In this document: one piece after another, positions 8,988 to 17,503 of the stretch
Position numbering within the stretch: the stretch's first letter is position 1
Layout of the letters: each line of letters begins with the position of its first letter
Assembly (NCBI GenBank): GCA_046483385.1
Contig: JAWODG010000026.1
Coordinates: forward strand, 38,388 to 102,387
Direction: 5' to 3'
DNA: 64,000 nt
From: B1Sed10-231 sp046483385
Lineage (GTDB): Bacteria; Planctomycetota; Brocadiia; SM23-32
Notes under the pieces: generated by a model
The model's database searches: none
What the model saw: the letters and a program-made list of their open reading frames with translations, nothing else
What the model was told of the DNA's origin: nothing
Program-made: the position numbers and the translations under genes

Positions 8988-9081
8988 CCGCCCGTGCGTC
9001 CTTGACCCCGTGGCGTGGACGGGGCGCAATCCGCCCGGCTTCGCCCCAACGTATGTTGGCCTAAAAGAGCAGGTGATCGCA

Positions 9082-11385
9082 GTGTCAGAAAACGTGAAAA
9101 TCTACGAAATCGCCCGTAACGTCGGCATCAGCAGTGGCGAACTGCTGGAGATATGCGAGCGCGCGGGCTTCGACGACATAACACACCACTCCAACGCCGT
9201 TTCCCCCGAGCGAGCTGAGGAGATACGGAAGGCGGCTATCCGACTTTACAAGCCTAAACAGGCCCCGGTCATTAAGCCGGAACGGAAGGCCAGGAAACCA
9301 AAGAAGAAGGAAGCGAAAGCGAAGGCCAAGGAAAAGGCGGCGGGCGAGAAGAAGGCCGAACCCGAAAAGAAGATGCCCTCCACCCGGGATGTGAAACCTG
9401 TGCCGCCGCCGGCCCCCAGAGGCTCCGCCGCGCGTGCCGAAACGGTCGAGGAGGCCGAAAAGGAGGTCCAGCGTCGCAAACAGAAGAAACGCCGTAAGGA
9501 CAGCGATGGCAAACCGGAGAAGGAGAAGATCCGCAAACGGACTATCGTCTTCAAGCAGCCCAAGAAGCCGCGGCCGAAGAAGAAGCGCGAGACAAAGATC
9601 GAGATGACCACCCCGGTCACCGTGCGGGACCTTTCCGAGCGAATCGGCGTGCCGGCCAGCGAGATCATCAAAGAACTCATGTTCGAGCACGGTGTGCGGG
9701 CCAGCATCACCCAGACCATGGATGATGAGCTGGTCGAGATGATCGGACTCTCGCACGATGTCGAGATCACCCTGACCGAACCCAAGAGCGCCGAGGACAT
9801 TCTGCTGGAGTCCCTGCCGGAAGACGAACCTGAGGACCTGGAGCCCCGGCCGCCGGTGATAGCCCTGCTCGGGCACGTGGACCACGGCAAGACTACCATT
9901 CTGGACCAGATCCGGCACACACACGTTGCCGAGTCCGAGGCCGGCGGCATCACCCAGGACATCGCCGCATGGCAGGTTGCCACCGATGGCCAGCGGCTGA
10001 CCTTCATCGACACCCCCGGGCATGAAGCCTTCACCGCTATGCGCGCCCGCGGGGCCAAGATTACTGACGTCGTGATTCTGGTTGTGGCGGCCGACGACGG
10101 CGTGATGCCCCAGACGGTTGAGGCCATCGACCACGCCCGCGCCGCCGAGGTGCCCATCGTGGTGGCCGTCAATAAGATCGACCGTCCCGACGCCAACCCC
10201 ATGCGGGTGAGACAGCAGCTCTCGAGCCAGGACCTGGTGGTGGAGGACTGGGGCGGCGAAGTGGGCTGCGTGGACGTGAGCGGCCTGACCGGCGAAGGCA
10301 TTGACGAATTGCTTGAGCGCGTGGCACTGGAGGCCGAGATCCTGGAGGTCAAAGCCAACCCCAACCGCAACGCATCGGGTGCCGTGCTGGAGGCCCGGGT
10401 GGAGCCCGGTCTCGGCGTGATGGCCGAGATTATCGTTCAGAATGGCACGCTGCACACTGGCGACACGCTGGTCTGCGGCAACGCCTTCGGCTCGGTCAGG
10501 TCCATGCGGAACGATCGGGGCGAGGAGATCGAGGAGGCGACCCCCGGACAGCCGGTCGCCGTTGCCGGGCTGGACAAGGTGCCCGAGGCGGGCGAAGCCT
10601 TCCTGGTGGTAGACGATCAGGAGACGGCCCGCAAGGTCGCCGGCGAACGCGAAGAGCAGATACGGCGCCGCCGGCTGCAGAGCAACCGCCCCAAGGTCAC
10701 GCTGGAGAACCTCTACGACCGCATCCAGAGCGGCGAGACTCAGCAACTGCGGATCGTCCTGAAGGGTGATGTCCAGGGCTCGCTCGACCCGCTGGTGCAA
10801 AGCCTCAACGATCTGGGCAATGAGGAAGTCTCTGTGCGCATCATCCACAGCAGCGTCGGCGACGTCACCACAAGCGACGTGGTGCTGGCCGAGGCCTCCG
10901 ATGCGCTGATAGTCGCCTTCCGCGTGCGCGAGGACGAGAAAGTGCGGGAGATGGCCTCGGCGCGCGGCGTCGAGGTACGGCATTACGACGTCATCTACGA
11001 CGTGATCGACGAAGTGCGCAGCGCCCTTGAAGGGCTGCTGGCACCGGAGAAGAAGGAGGAACGACTCGGAGTCGCCGAGGTCCGCCAGACATTCAGCATC
11101 AGCCGCTACGGGACGATCGCCGGCTGCTATGTGCTGGACGGCACGATCCAGAGGAACGGCCGCGTGCGCGTGCGCCGTGACGGCGAGGTCATCCACGACG
11201 GCACCATGGCCTCGCTGCGACAGGAAAAGAATGATGTCCGCCAGGTCGAGAGCGGCCGCGAGTGCGGCATCAATATACAGGGTTTCAACAACGTCCAGGT
11301 GGGGGACGTTATCGAGTGCTATCAGGTCGTGACCGTGAAGCGCACGCTCTCGGCCACGCAGGCCGGAGAGAGGTCCGGCTCCTGA
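9082..11385 (+). CDS. infB: Translation initiation factor IF-2
   Basis: GTPase that places fMet-tRNA on the 30S subunit and promotes subunit joining. It has 767 residues. IF2_N-type domains lie at the N-terminus (VKIYEIARNVGISSGELL) and near residues 175-225 (VTVRDLSERIGVPASEIIKE), separated by a Lys/Glu-rich linker. The G domain has GHVDHGKTT near 264, DTPGHEAF, NKID and a closing SGL motif. Domains II, III and IF2-C follow. The start is taken as GTG at 9082, since the residues after it match the family N-terminus; the Shine-Dalgarno (AGGTG, 9071-9075) is modest. Confidence 0.95.
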   Translation: MSENVKIYEIARNVGISSGELLEICERAGFDDITHHSNAVSPERAEEIRKAAIRLYKPKQAPVIKPERKARKPKKKEAKAKAKEKAAGEKKAEPEKKMPSTRDVKPVPPPAPRGSAARAETVEEAEKEVQRRKQKKRRKDSDGKPEKEKIRKRTIVFKQPKKPRPKKKRETKIEMTTPVTVRDLSERIGVPASEIIKELMFEHGVRASITQTMDDELVEMIGLSHDVEITLTEPKSAEDILLESLPEDEPEDLEPRPPVIALLGHVDHGKTTILDQIRHTHVAESEAGGITQDIAAWQVATDGQRLTFIDTPGHEAFTAMRARGAKITDVVILVVAADDGVMPQTVEAIDHARAAEVPIVVAVNKIDRPDANPMRVRQQLSSQDLVVEDWGGEVGCVDVSGLTGEGIDELLERVALEAEILEVKANPNRNASGAVLEARVEPGLGVMAEIIVQNGTLHTGDTLVCGNAFGSVRSMRNDRGEEIEEATPGQPVAVAGLDKVPEAGEAFLVVDDQETARKVAGEREEQIRRRRLQSNRPKVTLENLYDRIQSGETQQLRIVLKGDVQGSLDPLVQSLNDLGNEEVSVRIIHSSVGDVTTSDVVLAEASDALIVAFRVREDEKVREMASARGVEVRHYDVIYDVIDEVRSALEGLLAPEKKEERLGVAEVRQTFSISRYGTIAGCYVLDGTIQRNGRVRVRRDGEVIHDGTMASLRQEKNDVRQVESGRECGINIQGFNNVQVGDVIECYQVVTVKRTLSATQAGERSGS

Positions 11386-11412
11386 CCCTGCCGGCACCGC
11401 CCGCCGACGTAA

Positions 11413-11694
11413 ATGATAGTAGGAACAATCGAGATTCGGCTGAGCCTGCATGACGCCCGGACCCTCAAGGACAAAAGGCGCATACTGGCCAGTCTGAAGG
11501 ACCGTATACGCAACCGTTTCAACGTCAGCGTGGCCGAGGTCGATAACAACGATCTCATTCAGAGCGCTGTGCTGGGGGTCGCCCACGTTGCCAACAACAG
11601 CCGCTACGTTGACAGCACCCTGAACAAGCTCGTTGACCACGTCCGCACCTTTCCGGCTGCAAGCCTGGTGGATTACTCGATCATTATCACTTAG
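11413..11694 (+). CDS. DUF503 family protein (YlxP-like)
   Basis: 93-residue protein matching the DUF503/YlxP family by its start MIVGTIEIRLSLHDARTLKD and the segment KRRILASLKDRIRNRFNVSV followed by VAEVDNNDL. Position is also diagnostic: between infB and rbfA, as in Bacillus subtilis. The family's biochemical role is not established; a link to ribosome assembly is suggested only by its neighbours. ATG at 11413, 27 bases after infB. Confidence 0.85.
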   Translation: MIVGTIEIRLSLHDARTLKDKRRILASLKDRIRNRFNVSVAEVDNNDLIQSAVLGVAHVANNSRYVDSTLNKLVDHVRTFPAASLVDYSIIIT

Positions 11695-11708
11695 CCCCGT
11701 GCCCACCG

Positions 11709-12071
11709 ATGAATCCCAGAAAGAAACGAAGGATCGAAGAACTGCTGCGCCGGGAACTGAGCACGATTATGCTCTACGAGTTGCGCGACCCGCGGGCGGG
11801 GTTCGTCACCGTGACCGGCGTCGAGCTGAGCGAAGACCAGCGGTCCGCCAAGGTCCTGGTCACCGTCCGGGGTACCGATGAAGAAACCGAGCAAACGCTC
11901 GAGACGCTCGGCCACGCACACGGTTTCATGCAGAGGCTGATCGGCGAACGGCTGGAACTGCGCTACACGCCGGTTCTCAGCTTCGAGGAAGACACCGAAA
12001 TGCAGGAAGCCTTGCGGTTGGAGGCGCTCATAGACCGGGCACGGCGCGAGGACCGCGAGTATAAATCGTAA
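11709..12071 (+). CDS. rbfA: Ribosome-binding factor A
   Basis: Small KH-fold protein that helps mature the 30S subunit and 16S rRNA 5' end. It has 120 residues, the usual size. Recognised by the basic start RKKRRIEELLRRELSTIM, the central VTVTGVELSEDQRSAKVLV and the late block LRYTPVLSFEEDTEMQEA. ATG at 11709, 14 bases after the DUF503 gene, in the nusA-infB operon. Confidence 0.93.
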   Translation: MNPRKKRRIEELLRRELSTIMLYELRDPRAGFVTVTGVELSEDQRSAKVLVTVRGTDEETEQTLETLGHAHGFMQRLIGERLELRYTPVLSFEEDTEMQEALRLEALIDRARREDREYKS

Positions 12072-12093
12072 CCCAGACGAAAGGCCGTCCACT

Positions 12094-12783
12094 GTGCCAA
12101 CCCTTGAAAGCAAAGAGAAGCAGGCCGACCGGCTGGTCGAACTGGCCGTTGACAAACACGGCGAGCTGAAAGGACGCAAGACCCGTCCTCCCCTGAACCA
12201 GCTCATCCTCAGCATCTTCTATCACATGACCAGTGTGCGGCGCGCGACCCGGGCCCTTCGGCAGTTGAAACGCACGTTCGTGGACTGGAACGAGCTGAGA
12301 ATCAGCCATCCGTCAGAAGTCGCGGGCGCCCTGTCCTCCGCGCGCTGGGCACGAATCGGGTCCGAACGCGTGCTGTGGGCCCTGCGGGAGCTGAACGACG
12401 CGTATCACCGCACCAGCCTGGACTTCCTGGAAGAGTTGACGCCGGCCCAGGCCCGCAGTTGCCTGAAAGGTCTGCCCACGGTTCAACGCTACCTGGCCGA
12501 CGAGGTGCTGCTGTTGAGCCTCGATGTCCCCGTGCTGCCGCTGCCCCCCGCCACGGCGAGGATGTGTCACCGCTGCGGTCTGCTGGAGAACGACCGCGTT
12601 ACGGTGAAGAACCAGCGCAGCCTCATGAAGCTTGTTGACAATGACTACTATGTTCCCCTGCACATGTTCTTCTGTGACGCGGCGGAAAGATACTGTCGTG
12701 CCGAAGCTCCAAAGTGCGACGAGTGCCCCCTTGACGGGAACTGCCCCTCCGCCCAGGAATTCATTTCCGAATCGGCCTCGTAA
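12094..12783 (+). CDS. Endonuclease III-fold iron-sulfur protein, catalytic residues missing
   Basis: 229-residue protein with an EndoIII-like (HhH-GPD) layout. The C-terminal cysteines 201, 208, 211 and 217 have the exact C-X6-C-X2-C-X5-C spacing of the EndoIII [4Fe-4S] loop. The region matching the EndoIII hairpin LPGVGRKTA reads LPTVQRYLA, so the catalytic lysine is tyrosine. The region matching VDTHIFRVCNR reads PPATARMCHR, so the catalytic aspartate is proline. It is therefore unlikely to be an active glycosylase/lyase. The GTG at 12094 follows ACGAAAGG. Lies between rbfA and hisG. Function unknown; DNA or RNA binding is possible. Confidence 0.7.
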   Translation: MPTLESKEKQADRLVELAVDKHGELKGRKTRPPLNQLILSIFYHMTSVRRATRALRQLKRTFVDWNELRISHPSEVAGALSSARWARIGSERVLWALRELNDAYHRTSLDFLEELTPAQARSCLKGLPTVQRYLADEVLLLSLDVPVLPLPPATARMCHRCGLLENDRVTVKNQRSLMKLVDNDYYVPLHMFFCDAAERYCRAEAPKCDECPLDGNCPSAQEFISESAS

Positions 12784-12798
12784 CAGCAGGATCTTCCC

Positions 12799-13671
12799 AT
12801 GAACCAGCTTGTTTTCGGCATCCCCAAGGGTAGTCTGCAGCAATCCACCCAACAACTTCTCCTGAAGGCCGGCTACCGCGTCGAGTTCAGCCATCGCTCT
12901 TACTATCCGGCCATCGACGATGACGAAATAGACGCCCGTCTCATCAGGCCCCAGGACATGTCCCGCTTTGTGGAGCGAGGCGTCCTGGACGCCGGCCTGA
13001 CCGGCGCCGACTGGGTGGCGGAGAACGAGAGCGACGTCGTCAGCGTCTGTGACCTGGTTTACGCCAAACAAGAGCTGACGCCCGTCCGGTGGGTCGTGGC
13101 CGTCGCCGCGGACTCGGACATCCAGTCGGTGGAGGACCTGCACGGCAAGCGTATCAGCACCGAGTTGGTCAACGTCACGCGTCAATACCTGGCGGAGCAC
13201 GGCGTCGAGGCGGAGGTCGAGTTCAGCCACGGCGCGACCGAGACCAAGGTGCCCGACCTCGTGGACGGCATCGTGGAGCTGACCGAAACGGGCGCCAGCC
13301 TGCGCGCCAACAAACTGCGCATCGTCGATACCGTCATGGAGAGCACCACGCAGCTTATCGCTTCACGCGAAGCGTGGGACGACAACTGGAAGCGCACCAA
13401 GATCGAGAACCTGGGCACGCTGCTCCAGGGGGCCGTCCTCGGCGAGAGCAAGGTGGGTCTGAAGATGAACGTCCCCAACGGCGCATTGCAGAAGGTGCTT
13501 TCCCTGCTGCCCGCCCTCCGCAACCCGACGGTCAATAACCTGGCCGACGAGTCCGGCTACGCCGTCGAAACGGTTCTGGACGAGACGGTCGCCCGCGACC
13601 TGATTCCGCGGCTGAAACGAGCCGGTGCCGAGGGCATCATCGAGTACGCCCTCAACAAGGTCATCCTGTAA
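12799..13671 (+). CDS. hisG: ATP phosphoribosyltransferase, long form
   Basis: First step of histidine synthesis: ATP + PRPP to phosphoribosyl-ATP. It has 290 residues, the long HisG type with its own C-terminal regulatory domain, so no HisZ is needed. Seen are the start LVFGIPKGSLQQST, the phosphate-binding region SHGATETKVPDLVDGIVEL with TETGASLRANKLRIV, and the C-terminal HisG_C segment (VGLKMNVPNGALQKVLSLL). No other his genes are nearby. The last 11 bases overlap tail-to-tail with the convergent acyltransferase gene. ATG at 12799. Confidence 0.93.
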   Translation: MNQLVFGIPKGSLQQSTQQLLLKAGYRVEFSHRSYYPAIDDDEIDARLIRPQDMSRFVERGVLDAGLTGADWVAENESDVVSVCDLVYAKQELTPVRWVVAVAADSDIQSVEDLHGKRISTELVNVTRQYLAEHGVEAEVEFSHGATETKVPDLVDGIVELTETGASLRANKLRIVDTVMESTTQLIASREAWDDNWKRTKIENLGTLLQGAVLGESKVGLKMNVPNGALQKVLSLLPALRNPTVNNLADESGYAVETVLDETVARDLIPRLKRAGAEGIIEYALNKVIL

Positions 13672-15019
13672 CCCGCTCCGGCTCTTCCAGCAGTCCTTTG
13701 AGCGTTTGGAAGAATTCCGCTGCCTGCACGCCGTCTATGGCCCGGTGGTCGGCGCTGATCGAGACATCCATCACGCGCCCGACCCAGATTTTCCCGTCCC
13801 CGGCCATCGGCTCCTCCCGGATGCGGCCGATGCCGATAATGCAGCTCTCCGGCGGGTTGATGATGGCCTGGAAGTAATCCACGCCGTACATGCCCAGGTT
13901 GCTGATCGTAATCGATCCGCCCTCGTATTGCTCCGGGATCAGGCGTTCTTCGCGCGCCGCCTCCGCCAGAGAGCGCAGCTCGGGCGCTATCTCCTCGACA
14001 CTCTTGCGGTCGGCGCTTCGCACGACGGGGACAAAGAGCCCGTCCTCGACCGCCACCGCCACGCCCACGTTGCACTCGCGGTTCAGCACAACCGCATCGC
14101 CGTCGAAGCGTGCGTTCACACGCGGATGCTCCCGCAGAGCCAGACCCACCGCTCGCACGAGGAGGGCCGTGACCGTCAGCTTCACTGGTGATTCCTCCTT
14201 CAGTCGGGCCAGCAAATCCATGGCCCCGCCCATCTCAACCTGTCCCACCAGATAGAAATGCGGGACGGTTTGCTTGGACTCGGTCATGCGCTCCGCGATG
14301 GTCTGGCGCATGGGGGACAGCTCGATGCGCTCCCCCGCGCGCGCGGCCGGCAGGGCGACGCCCTCGGCGACCGCTCGCTCGACGTCCTCCCGGTCGACAC
14401 GCCCCTCCGTGCCACGAGCCACGGCGAGGAGGTCCACCCCCTGCTGGTAAGCGTACGCACGGGCTGTCGGCGTGAACGAGGCCCCCTCGAGTGCCCCGAG
14501 GTACTCCCTGATGTCGCGTTCTATGATGCGCCCGCCCGGGCCTGAGCCGCTCAGCGCTTCAAGGGCCACCATGTTCTCTTCGGCAACCTTTCGGGCACGC
14601 GGAGAGGCAAAGATGCGTCCCGGGGGTCCAGCAGTCGCGAGCGCAGCCGAGGTCGCGGGCGCAGTCGAGGCCGCGGGCGCGGTTGCAGCGGTCCCCGTAG
14701 CGGGCTCCTCTGCCGGGGCTTCCACCTCGGCTTCAGCGGTCGGAGCCGCACCCGCTCCCAGGTCGTCCGGCAGCTCCTCATTCGGGTCGCCGACCACCGC
14801 TATGAGCTCGTTGACGGCCACGGTTTCGCCCTCGTCCGCCAGTATCTTCCGCAGCGTGCCGGCGACGAACGCCTCCACTTCGAGCGTGGCCTTGTCGGTG
14901 GTCAACTCGTAGAGAACTTCGCCCTTCTCCACGGTGTCCCCTTCGGCCTTGTGCCACTTCTCGATGGTGCCTTCCTCCATTGTCTGCCCCAGGCGGGGCA
15001 AAAAGACGCGGTGCAGCAT
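13661..15019 (-). CDS. pdhC: Dihydrolipoamide acyltransferase (E2 of a 2-oxo acid dehydrogenase)
   Basis: E2 core of a pyruvate (or related 2-oxo acid) dehydrogenase complex, which passes the acyl group from lipoyl-lysine to CoA. It has 452 residues. The lipoyl domain (1-80) has the lysine in ELTTDKATLEVEA. An Ala/Pro/Glu linker leads to an E3-binding domain (SPRARKVAEEN...GRIIERDI) and a second, weaker copy (TPTARAYAYQQG...GRVDREDV). The catalytic domain ends with SADHRAIDGVQAAEFF, holding the active-site histidine and aspartate. No E1 or E3 gene is adjacent, so substrate identity is inferred. It has its own promoter at 15083-15111. Confidence 0.88.
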   Translation of the reverse strand: MLHRVFLPRLGQTMEEGTIEKWHKAEGDTVEKGEVLYELTTDKATLEVEAFVAGTLRKILADEGETVAVNELIAVVGDPNEELPDDLGAGAAPTAEAEVEAPAEEPATGTAATAPAASTAPATSAALATAGPPGRIFASPRARKVAEENMVALEALSGSGPGGRIIERDIREYLGALEGASFTPTARAYAYQQGVDLLAVARGTEGRVDREDVERAVAEGVALPAARAGERIELSPMRQTIAERMTESKQTVPHFYLVGQVEMGGAMDLLARLKEESPVKLTVTALLVRAVGLALREHPRVNARFDGDAVVLNRECNVGVAVAVEDGLFVPVVRSADRKSVEEIAPELRSLAEAAREERLIPEQYEGGSITISNLGMYGVDYFQAIINPPESCIIGIGRIREEPMAGDGKIWVGRVMDVSISADHRAIDGVQAAEFFQTLKGLLEEPERVTG

Positions 15020-15082
15020 GTCTGTCGGCTCCGGGAATGGTGTGGATTGATGCCGGTGCGTCGGTGGCTCACCGGAGAAGAT

Positions 15083-15111
15083 ATTCTACGCCAGCACATG
15101 CTCGGCCGCAA
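15083..15111 (-). promoter_or_regulatory. Predicted promoter of the E2 gene
   Basis: On the minus strand TTGCGG (15106-15111), a 17-base spacer and TAGAAT (15083-15088). It lies between rodA and the E2 start, so the E2 gene need not depend on rodA transcription. Confidence 0.5.
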
Positions 15112-15116
15112 ACTCT

Positions 15117-16256
15117 TCAGCTCTCCGCCGGCCCGCCGCGGAAGAGCGGACGGCGGTGCATTGCGACGCTCGCGACCAGACCGAAGGCGGCATACGTCGT
15201 CAGCAGGGACGATCCCCCGTAGCTGACCAGCGGCAGGGTGAGCCCCGTTATCGGGGCCAGGCGCAGGGAGATGGCCATGTGGAGGAACGCCTGCACAGCG
15301 AACAGCGACAGGACGCCTCCCACCACGAGCCGGCCGAAGGGGTCCTCCGTCCGCCACATGACCAAGACCATGGACGAAGCGAGAACCACGTAGATGACGA
15401 TGACGGGGGCGGTCCGTGCGAAACCCCACTCCTCCGCAATGACGGGGAAGATGAAATCCGTATGGCGCTCCGGCACGCGGCCGAGCCGGTTGAGCACCCC
15501 CCTGCCCCACCCCTGCCCGTCCATGCCGCCCGCGCTGATGGCCAGCATGGCCTGCTCGGCGTTGTACGATGCGCTCGATTCCGGGTTGGCGGCCGGGTTG
15601 AGGAAGCTTATCACCCGGTCCTTCTGATATTGTTTCAGCACGCCCGGGGTGAACCACGCGCCGGCCAGCAGGACGCAACCCGCCACCCCCAGCAGAATGA
15701 GGTTCCGCCACCGAACACCTCCGAGGAAGGCAACGCCGCAGAAGACGGGAACCAGCATAACGGCCGACCCAAAGTCCGGCTGGATGACTATCAGCGCCAT
15801 GGCCACTCCGGTCATTCCGATGGGCACCAGGAGGTCCCGCAGACGCTTCCTGTGCTCCGGAAAACGGAAGTAGTCCGCCAGCGCCAACGCGAGCAGCAGC
15901 TTCATCGGCTCGGAGGGCTGAACGCGGAACAGCCCGAGGTCATACCACCGGCGGGCGTTGTTGACGATGAGCCCGAGAGGCGTCCAGAGGCCGACAAGCG
16001 CGAGTAACCCCAGCAGATAGAGCGGCAATGTGACGCCCGCCGCGTGCCGGTAGTCCACGACGGCAACCACGAAAAAGACGATGCACCCGAGGCCGCCGAA
16101 CACGAGGTGTTTGACCGCAAACGTCTGCGAATGCGAGCTCCAGATGAACGCGGCCCCAAGCCCGGTGAGAATAAGGGCCCCGATGGGGAGCGCCCAGGGC
16201 ATGCGTCGCCATCGGATGCTGCCCGTCACCGCCCGAACTGTATCACGTAAGCTCAC
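15117..16256 (-). CDS. rodA: Rod shape-determining protein RodA (SEDS glycosyltransferase)
   Basis: Polytopic membrane peptidoglycan polymerase of the SEDS family, partner of a class B PBP in cell elongation. It has 379 residues with about ten hydrophobic segments. Signature parts are QPSEPMKLLLALALADYF, VIQPDFGSAVMLV, RHTDFIFPVIAEEWGF and the end GLTLPLVSYGGSSLLTTY. FtsW is an alternative, but the sequence pattern favours RodA. The start is GTG at 16256, three bases after the stop of the upstream kinase gene, with GGTGGAG within that gene, so translation is probably coupled. No mre or pbp genes lie nearby. Confidence 0.85.
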   Translation of the reverse strand: MSLRDTVRAVTGSIRWRRMPWALPIGALILTGLGAAFIWSSHSQTFAVKHLVFGGLGCIVFFVVAVVDYRHAAGVTLPLYLLGLLALVGLWTPLGLIVNNARRWYDLGLFRVQPSEPMKLLLALALADYFRFPEHRKRLRDLLVPIGMTGVAMALIVIQPDFGSAVMLVPVFCGVAFLGGVRWRNLILLGVAGCVLLAGAWFTPGVLKQYQKDRVISFLNPAANPESSASYNAEQAMLAISAGGMDGQGWGRGVLNRLGRVPERHTDFIFPVIAEEWGFARTAPVIVIYVVLASSMVLVMWRTEDPFGRLVVGGVLSLFAVQAFLHMAISLRLAPITGLTLPLVSYGGSSLLTTYAAFGLVASVAMHRRPLFRGGPAES

Positions 16257-16259
16257 AAC

Positions 16260-17483
16260 TCACTCCACCAGAGCCGCTCCGGCGGCGGAACGACAGAAGT
16301 AAACTTCGGCCTCGCCTTCCATATCGGGATGCTCCTCCAGGTATTCCCGTAGCGCCTGCTCGGCTATCCGGGGTTCCGACTCCGGGCGGGCCAGGCCGAT
16401 GCAGCATCCCCGGAAGCCCGCGCCGCTGAAGCGCGCCCCGTACACACCCGAACACTCCCGCAGGACTCGGAACGCCGTGCGCAGGTAGTCGTTGCCGCAC
16501 TCGTAGTTCTCCACGGAGCTTCGACCGGACTCGTCCATCAGCCCACCGAAGGCCTCCAGGTCGCCGTCACGCCAGAGTTCGAGACCTCTGTGCACTCGCT
16601 CCTGCTCGCCGAAGTAATGCGCCGCGCGACGCCGCAGGGGCTCCGGCAACTGCTCGCCGTAATGGTCGAACGCTTCGGGCGGCACGGCCCGCAGAACCGG
16701 CACCGTTGGCACCTCCATGCCCGCGGCCTCGAGCAGACGCCGCGCCGCCTCCCGGCACTCGGCCACGCGCCGATTGTAATCGCTGTCCGACAACGGGAAG
16801 CGCAGTCCGCTGAACAGGACAGCCACGGAAAACTCGTGCTTCCCGCCGAAGGGAATGAGCCGACTCTGCCCTGTCTGACAGTCAAGGTGCATCAAGTGCC
16901 GGGGGCGGCTCAGCAGGATGCTGGACTGGTCAAGGATTCCGTTGTTCAGGCCGATGTAGTCGTTCTCTATCCGACGGTCCAGCTCGATGTTCGCCTCGTC
17001 CGTGACGGACAGGCCATTGGCTTTCTCGAGCGCCAGCAGGTACGCCACCCCGGCCGCGGCGGACGAACTGAGACCACCCACGTTCTCGTATCCGTCAACG
17101 ATGCCTCTGAACCCCACCCTCAGGTCGTGGTCTCTCCTCAGCGCGTGCACGGCGCCCCGCAGGTAGTCTGCCCAGTCGCCCGTCGGCTCGGTCTGCGGTG
17201 CTGTTAGAGACACGCTTGCCGTCCCGGGGAACTGATGGCTCCGCACCTGCACGACCGCATCATCTTGAGGAGAAAAGCCCAGCAGCAACGACATATCCAG
17301 CGCCATGCCCGTGACCTCGCCGAGTTGGTGGTCCACGTGAGCCCCGAGAGGACAGACGCGGTACGGGCTGCGCACGAGGGAAACGTCTTCGGGGGCCGCG
17401 CCCGTCCACTCCGCCACCTCTGGCCGGAGCGCGGCGGCACGGTCTTGCTCCCGTTCGGTCAGTTCCTGGAATTCCATGCGCAT
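16260..17483 (-). CDS. GHMP kinase, galacturonokinase-like
   Basis: Sugar-1-kinase of the GHMP superfamily, 407 residues. Motif 1 is SPYRVCPLGAHVDHQLGEVTG, not the GRVNLIGEHTDY of galactokinases. Motif 2 is GGLSSSAAAGVAYLLALE and motif 3 GARFSGAGFRGCCIGL. The C-P-L-G-A-H-x-D-H-Q motif, the segment NGILDQSSILLS and SSVENYECG are those I recall from plant galacturonokinase (GalAK), which makes galacturonate 1-phosphate. The substrate is inferred. Starts at 17483 and 17477 are both possible; GGGAG lies just upstream. It sits 20 bases after the flavodoxin-like gene and overlaps the rodA signals. Confidence 0.75.
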   Translation of the reverse strand: MRMEFQELTEREQDRAAALRPEVAEWTGAAPEDVSLVRSPYRVCPLGAHVDHQLGEVTGMALDMSLLLGFSPQDDAVVQVRSHQFPGTASVSLTAPQTEPTGDWADYLRGAVHALRRDHDLRVGFRGIVDGYENVGGLSSSAAAGVAYLLALEKANGLSVTDEANIELDRRIENDYIGLNNGILDQSSILLSRPRHLMHLDCQTGQSRLIPFGGKHEFSVAVLFSGLRFPLSDSDYNRRVAECREAARRLLEAAGMEVPTVPVLRAVPPEAFDHYGEQLPEPLRRRAAHYFGEQERVHRGLELWRDGDLEAFGGLMDESGRSSVENYECGNDYLRTAFRVLRECSGVYGARFSGAGFRGCCIGLARPESEPRIAEQALREYLEEHPDMEGEAEVYFCRSAAGAALVE

Positions 17484-17503
17484 GCGTCTCCCGGGTAAGC
17501 CCG

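Noticed and set aside
9000..9050. GGGGCG...CGCCCC hairpin in the nusA-infB gap as a terminator
   Set aside because: There is no U-tract after it, and infB has no other promoter, so it is not expected to stop transcription.
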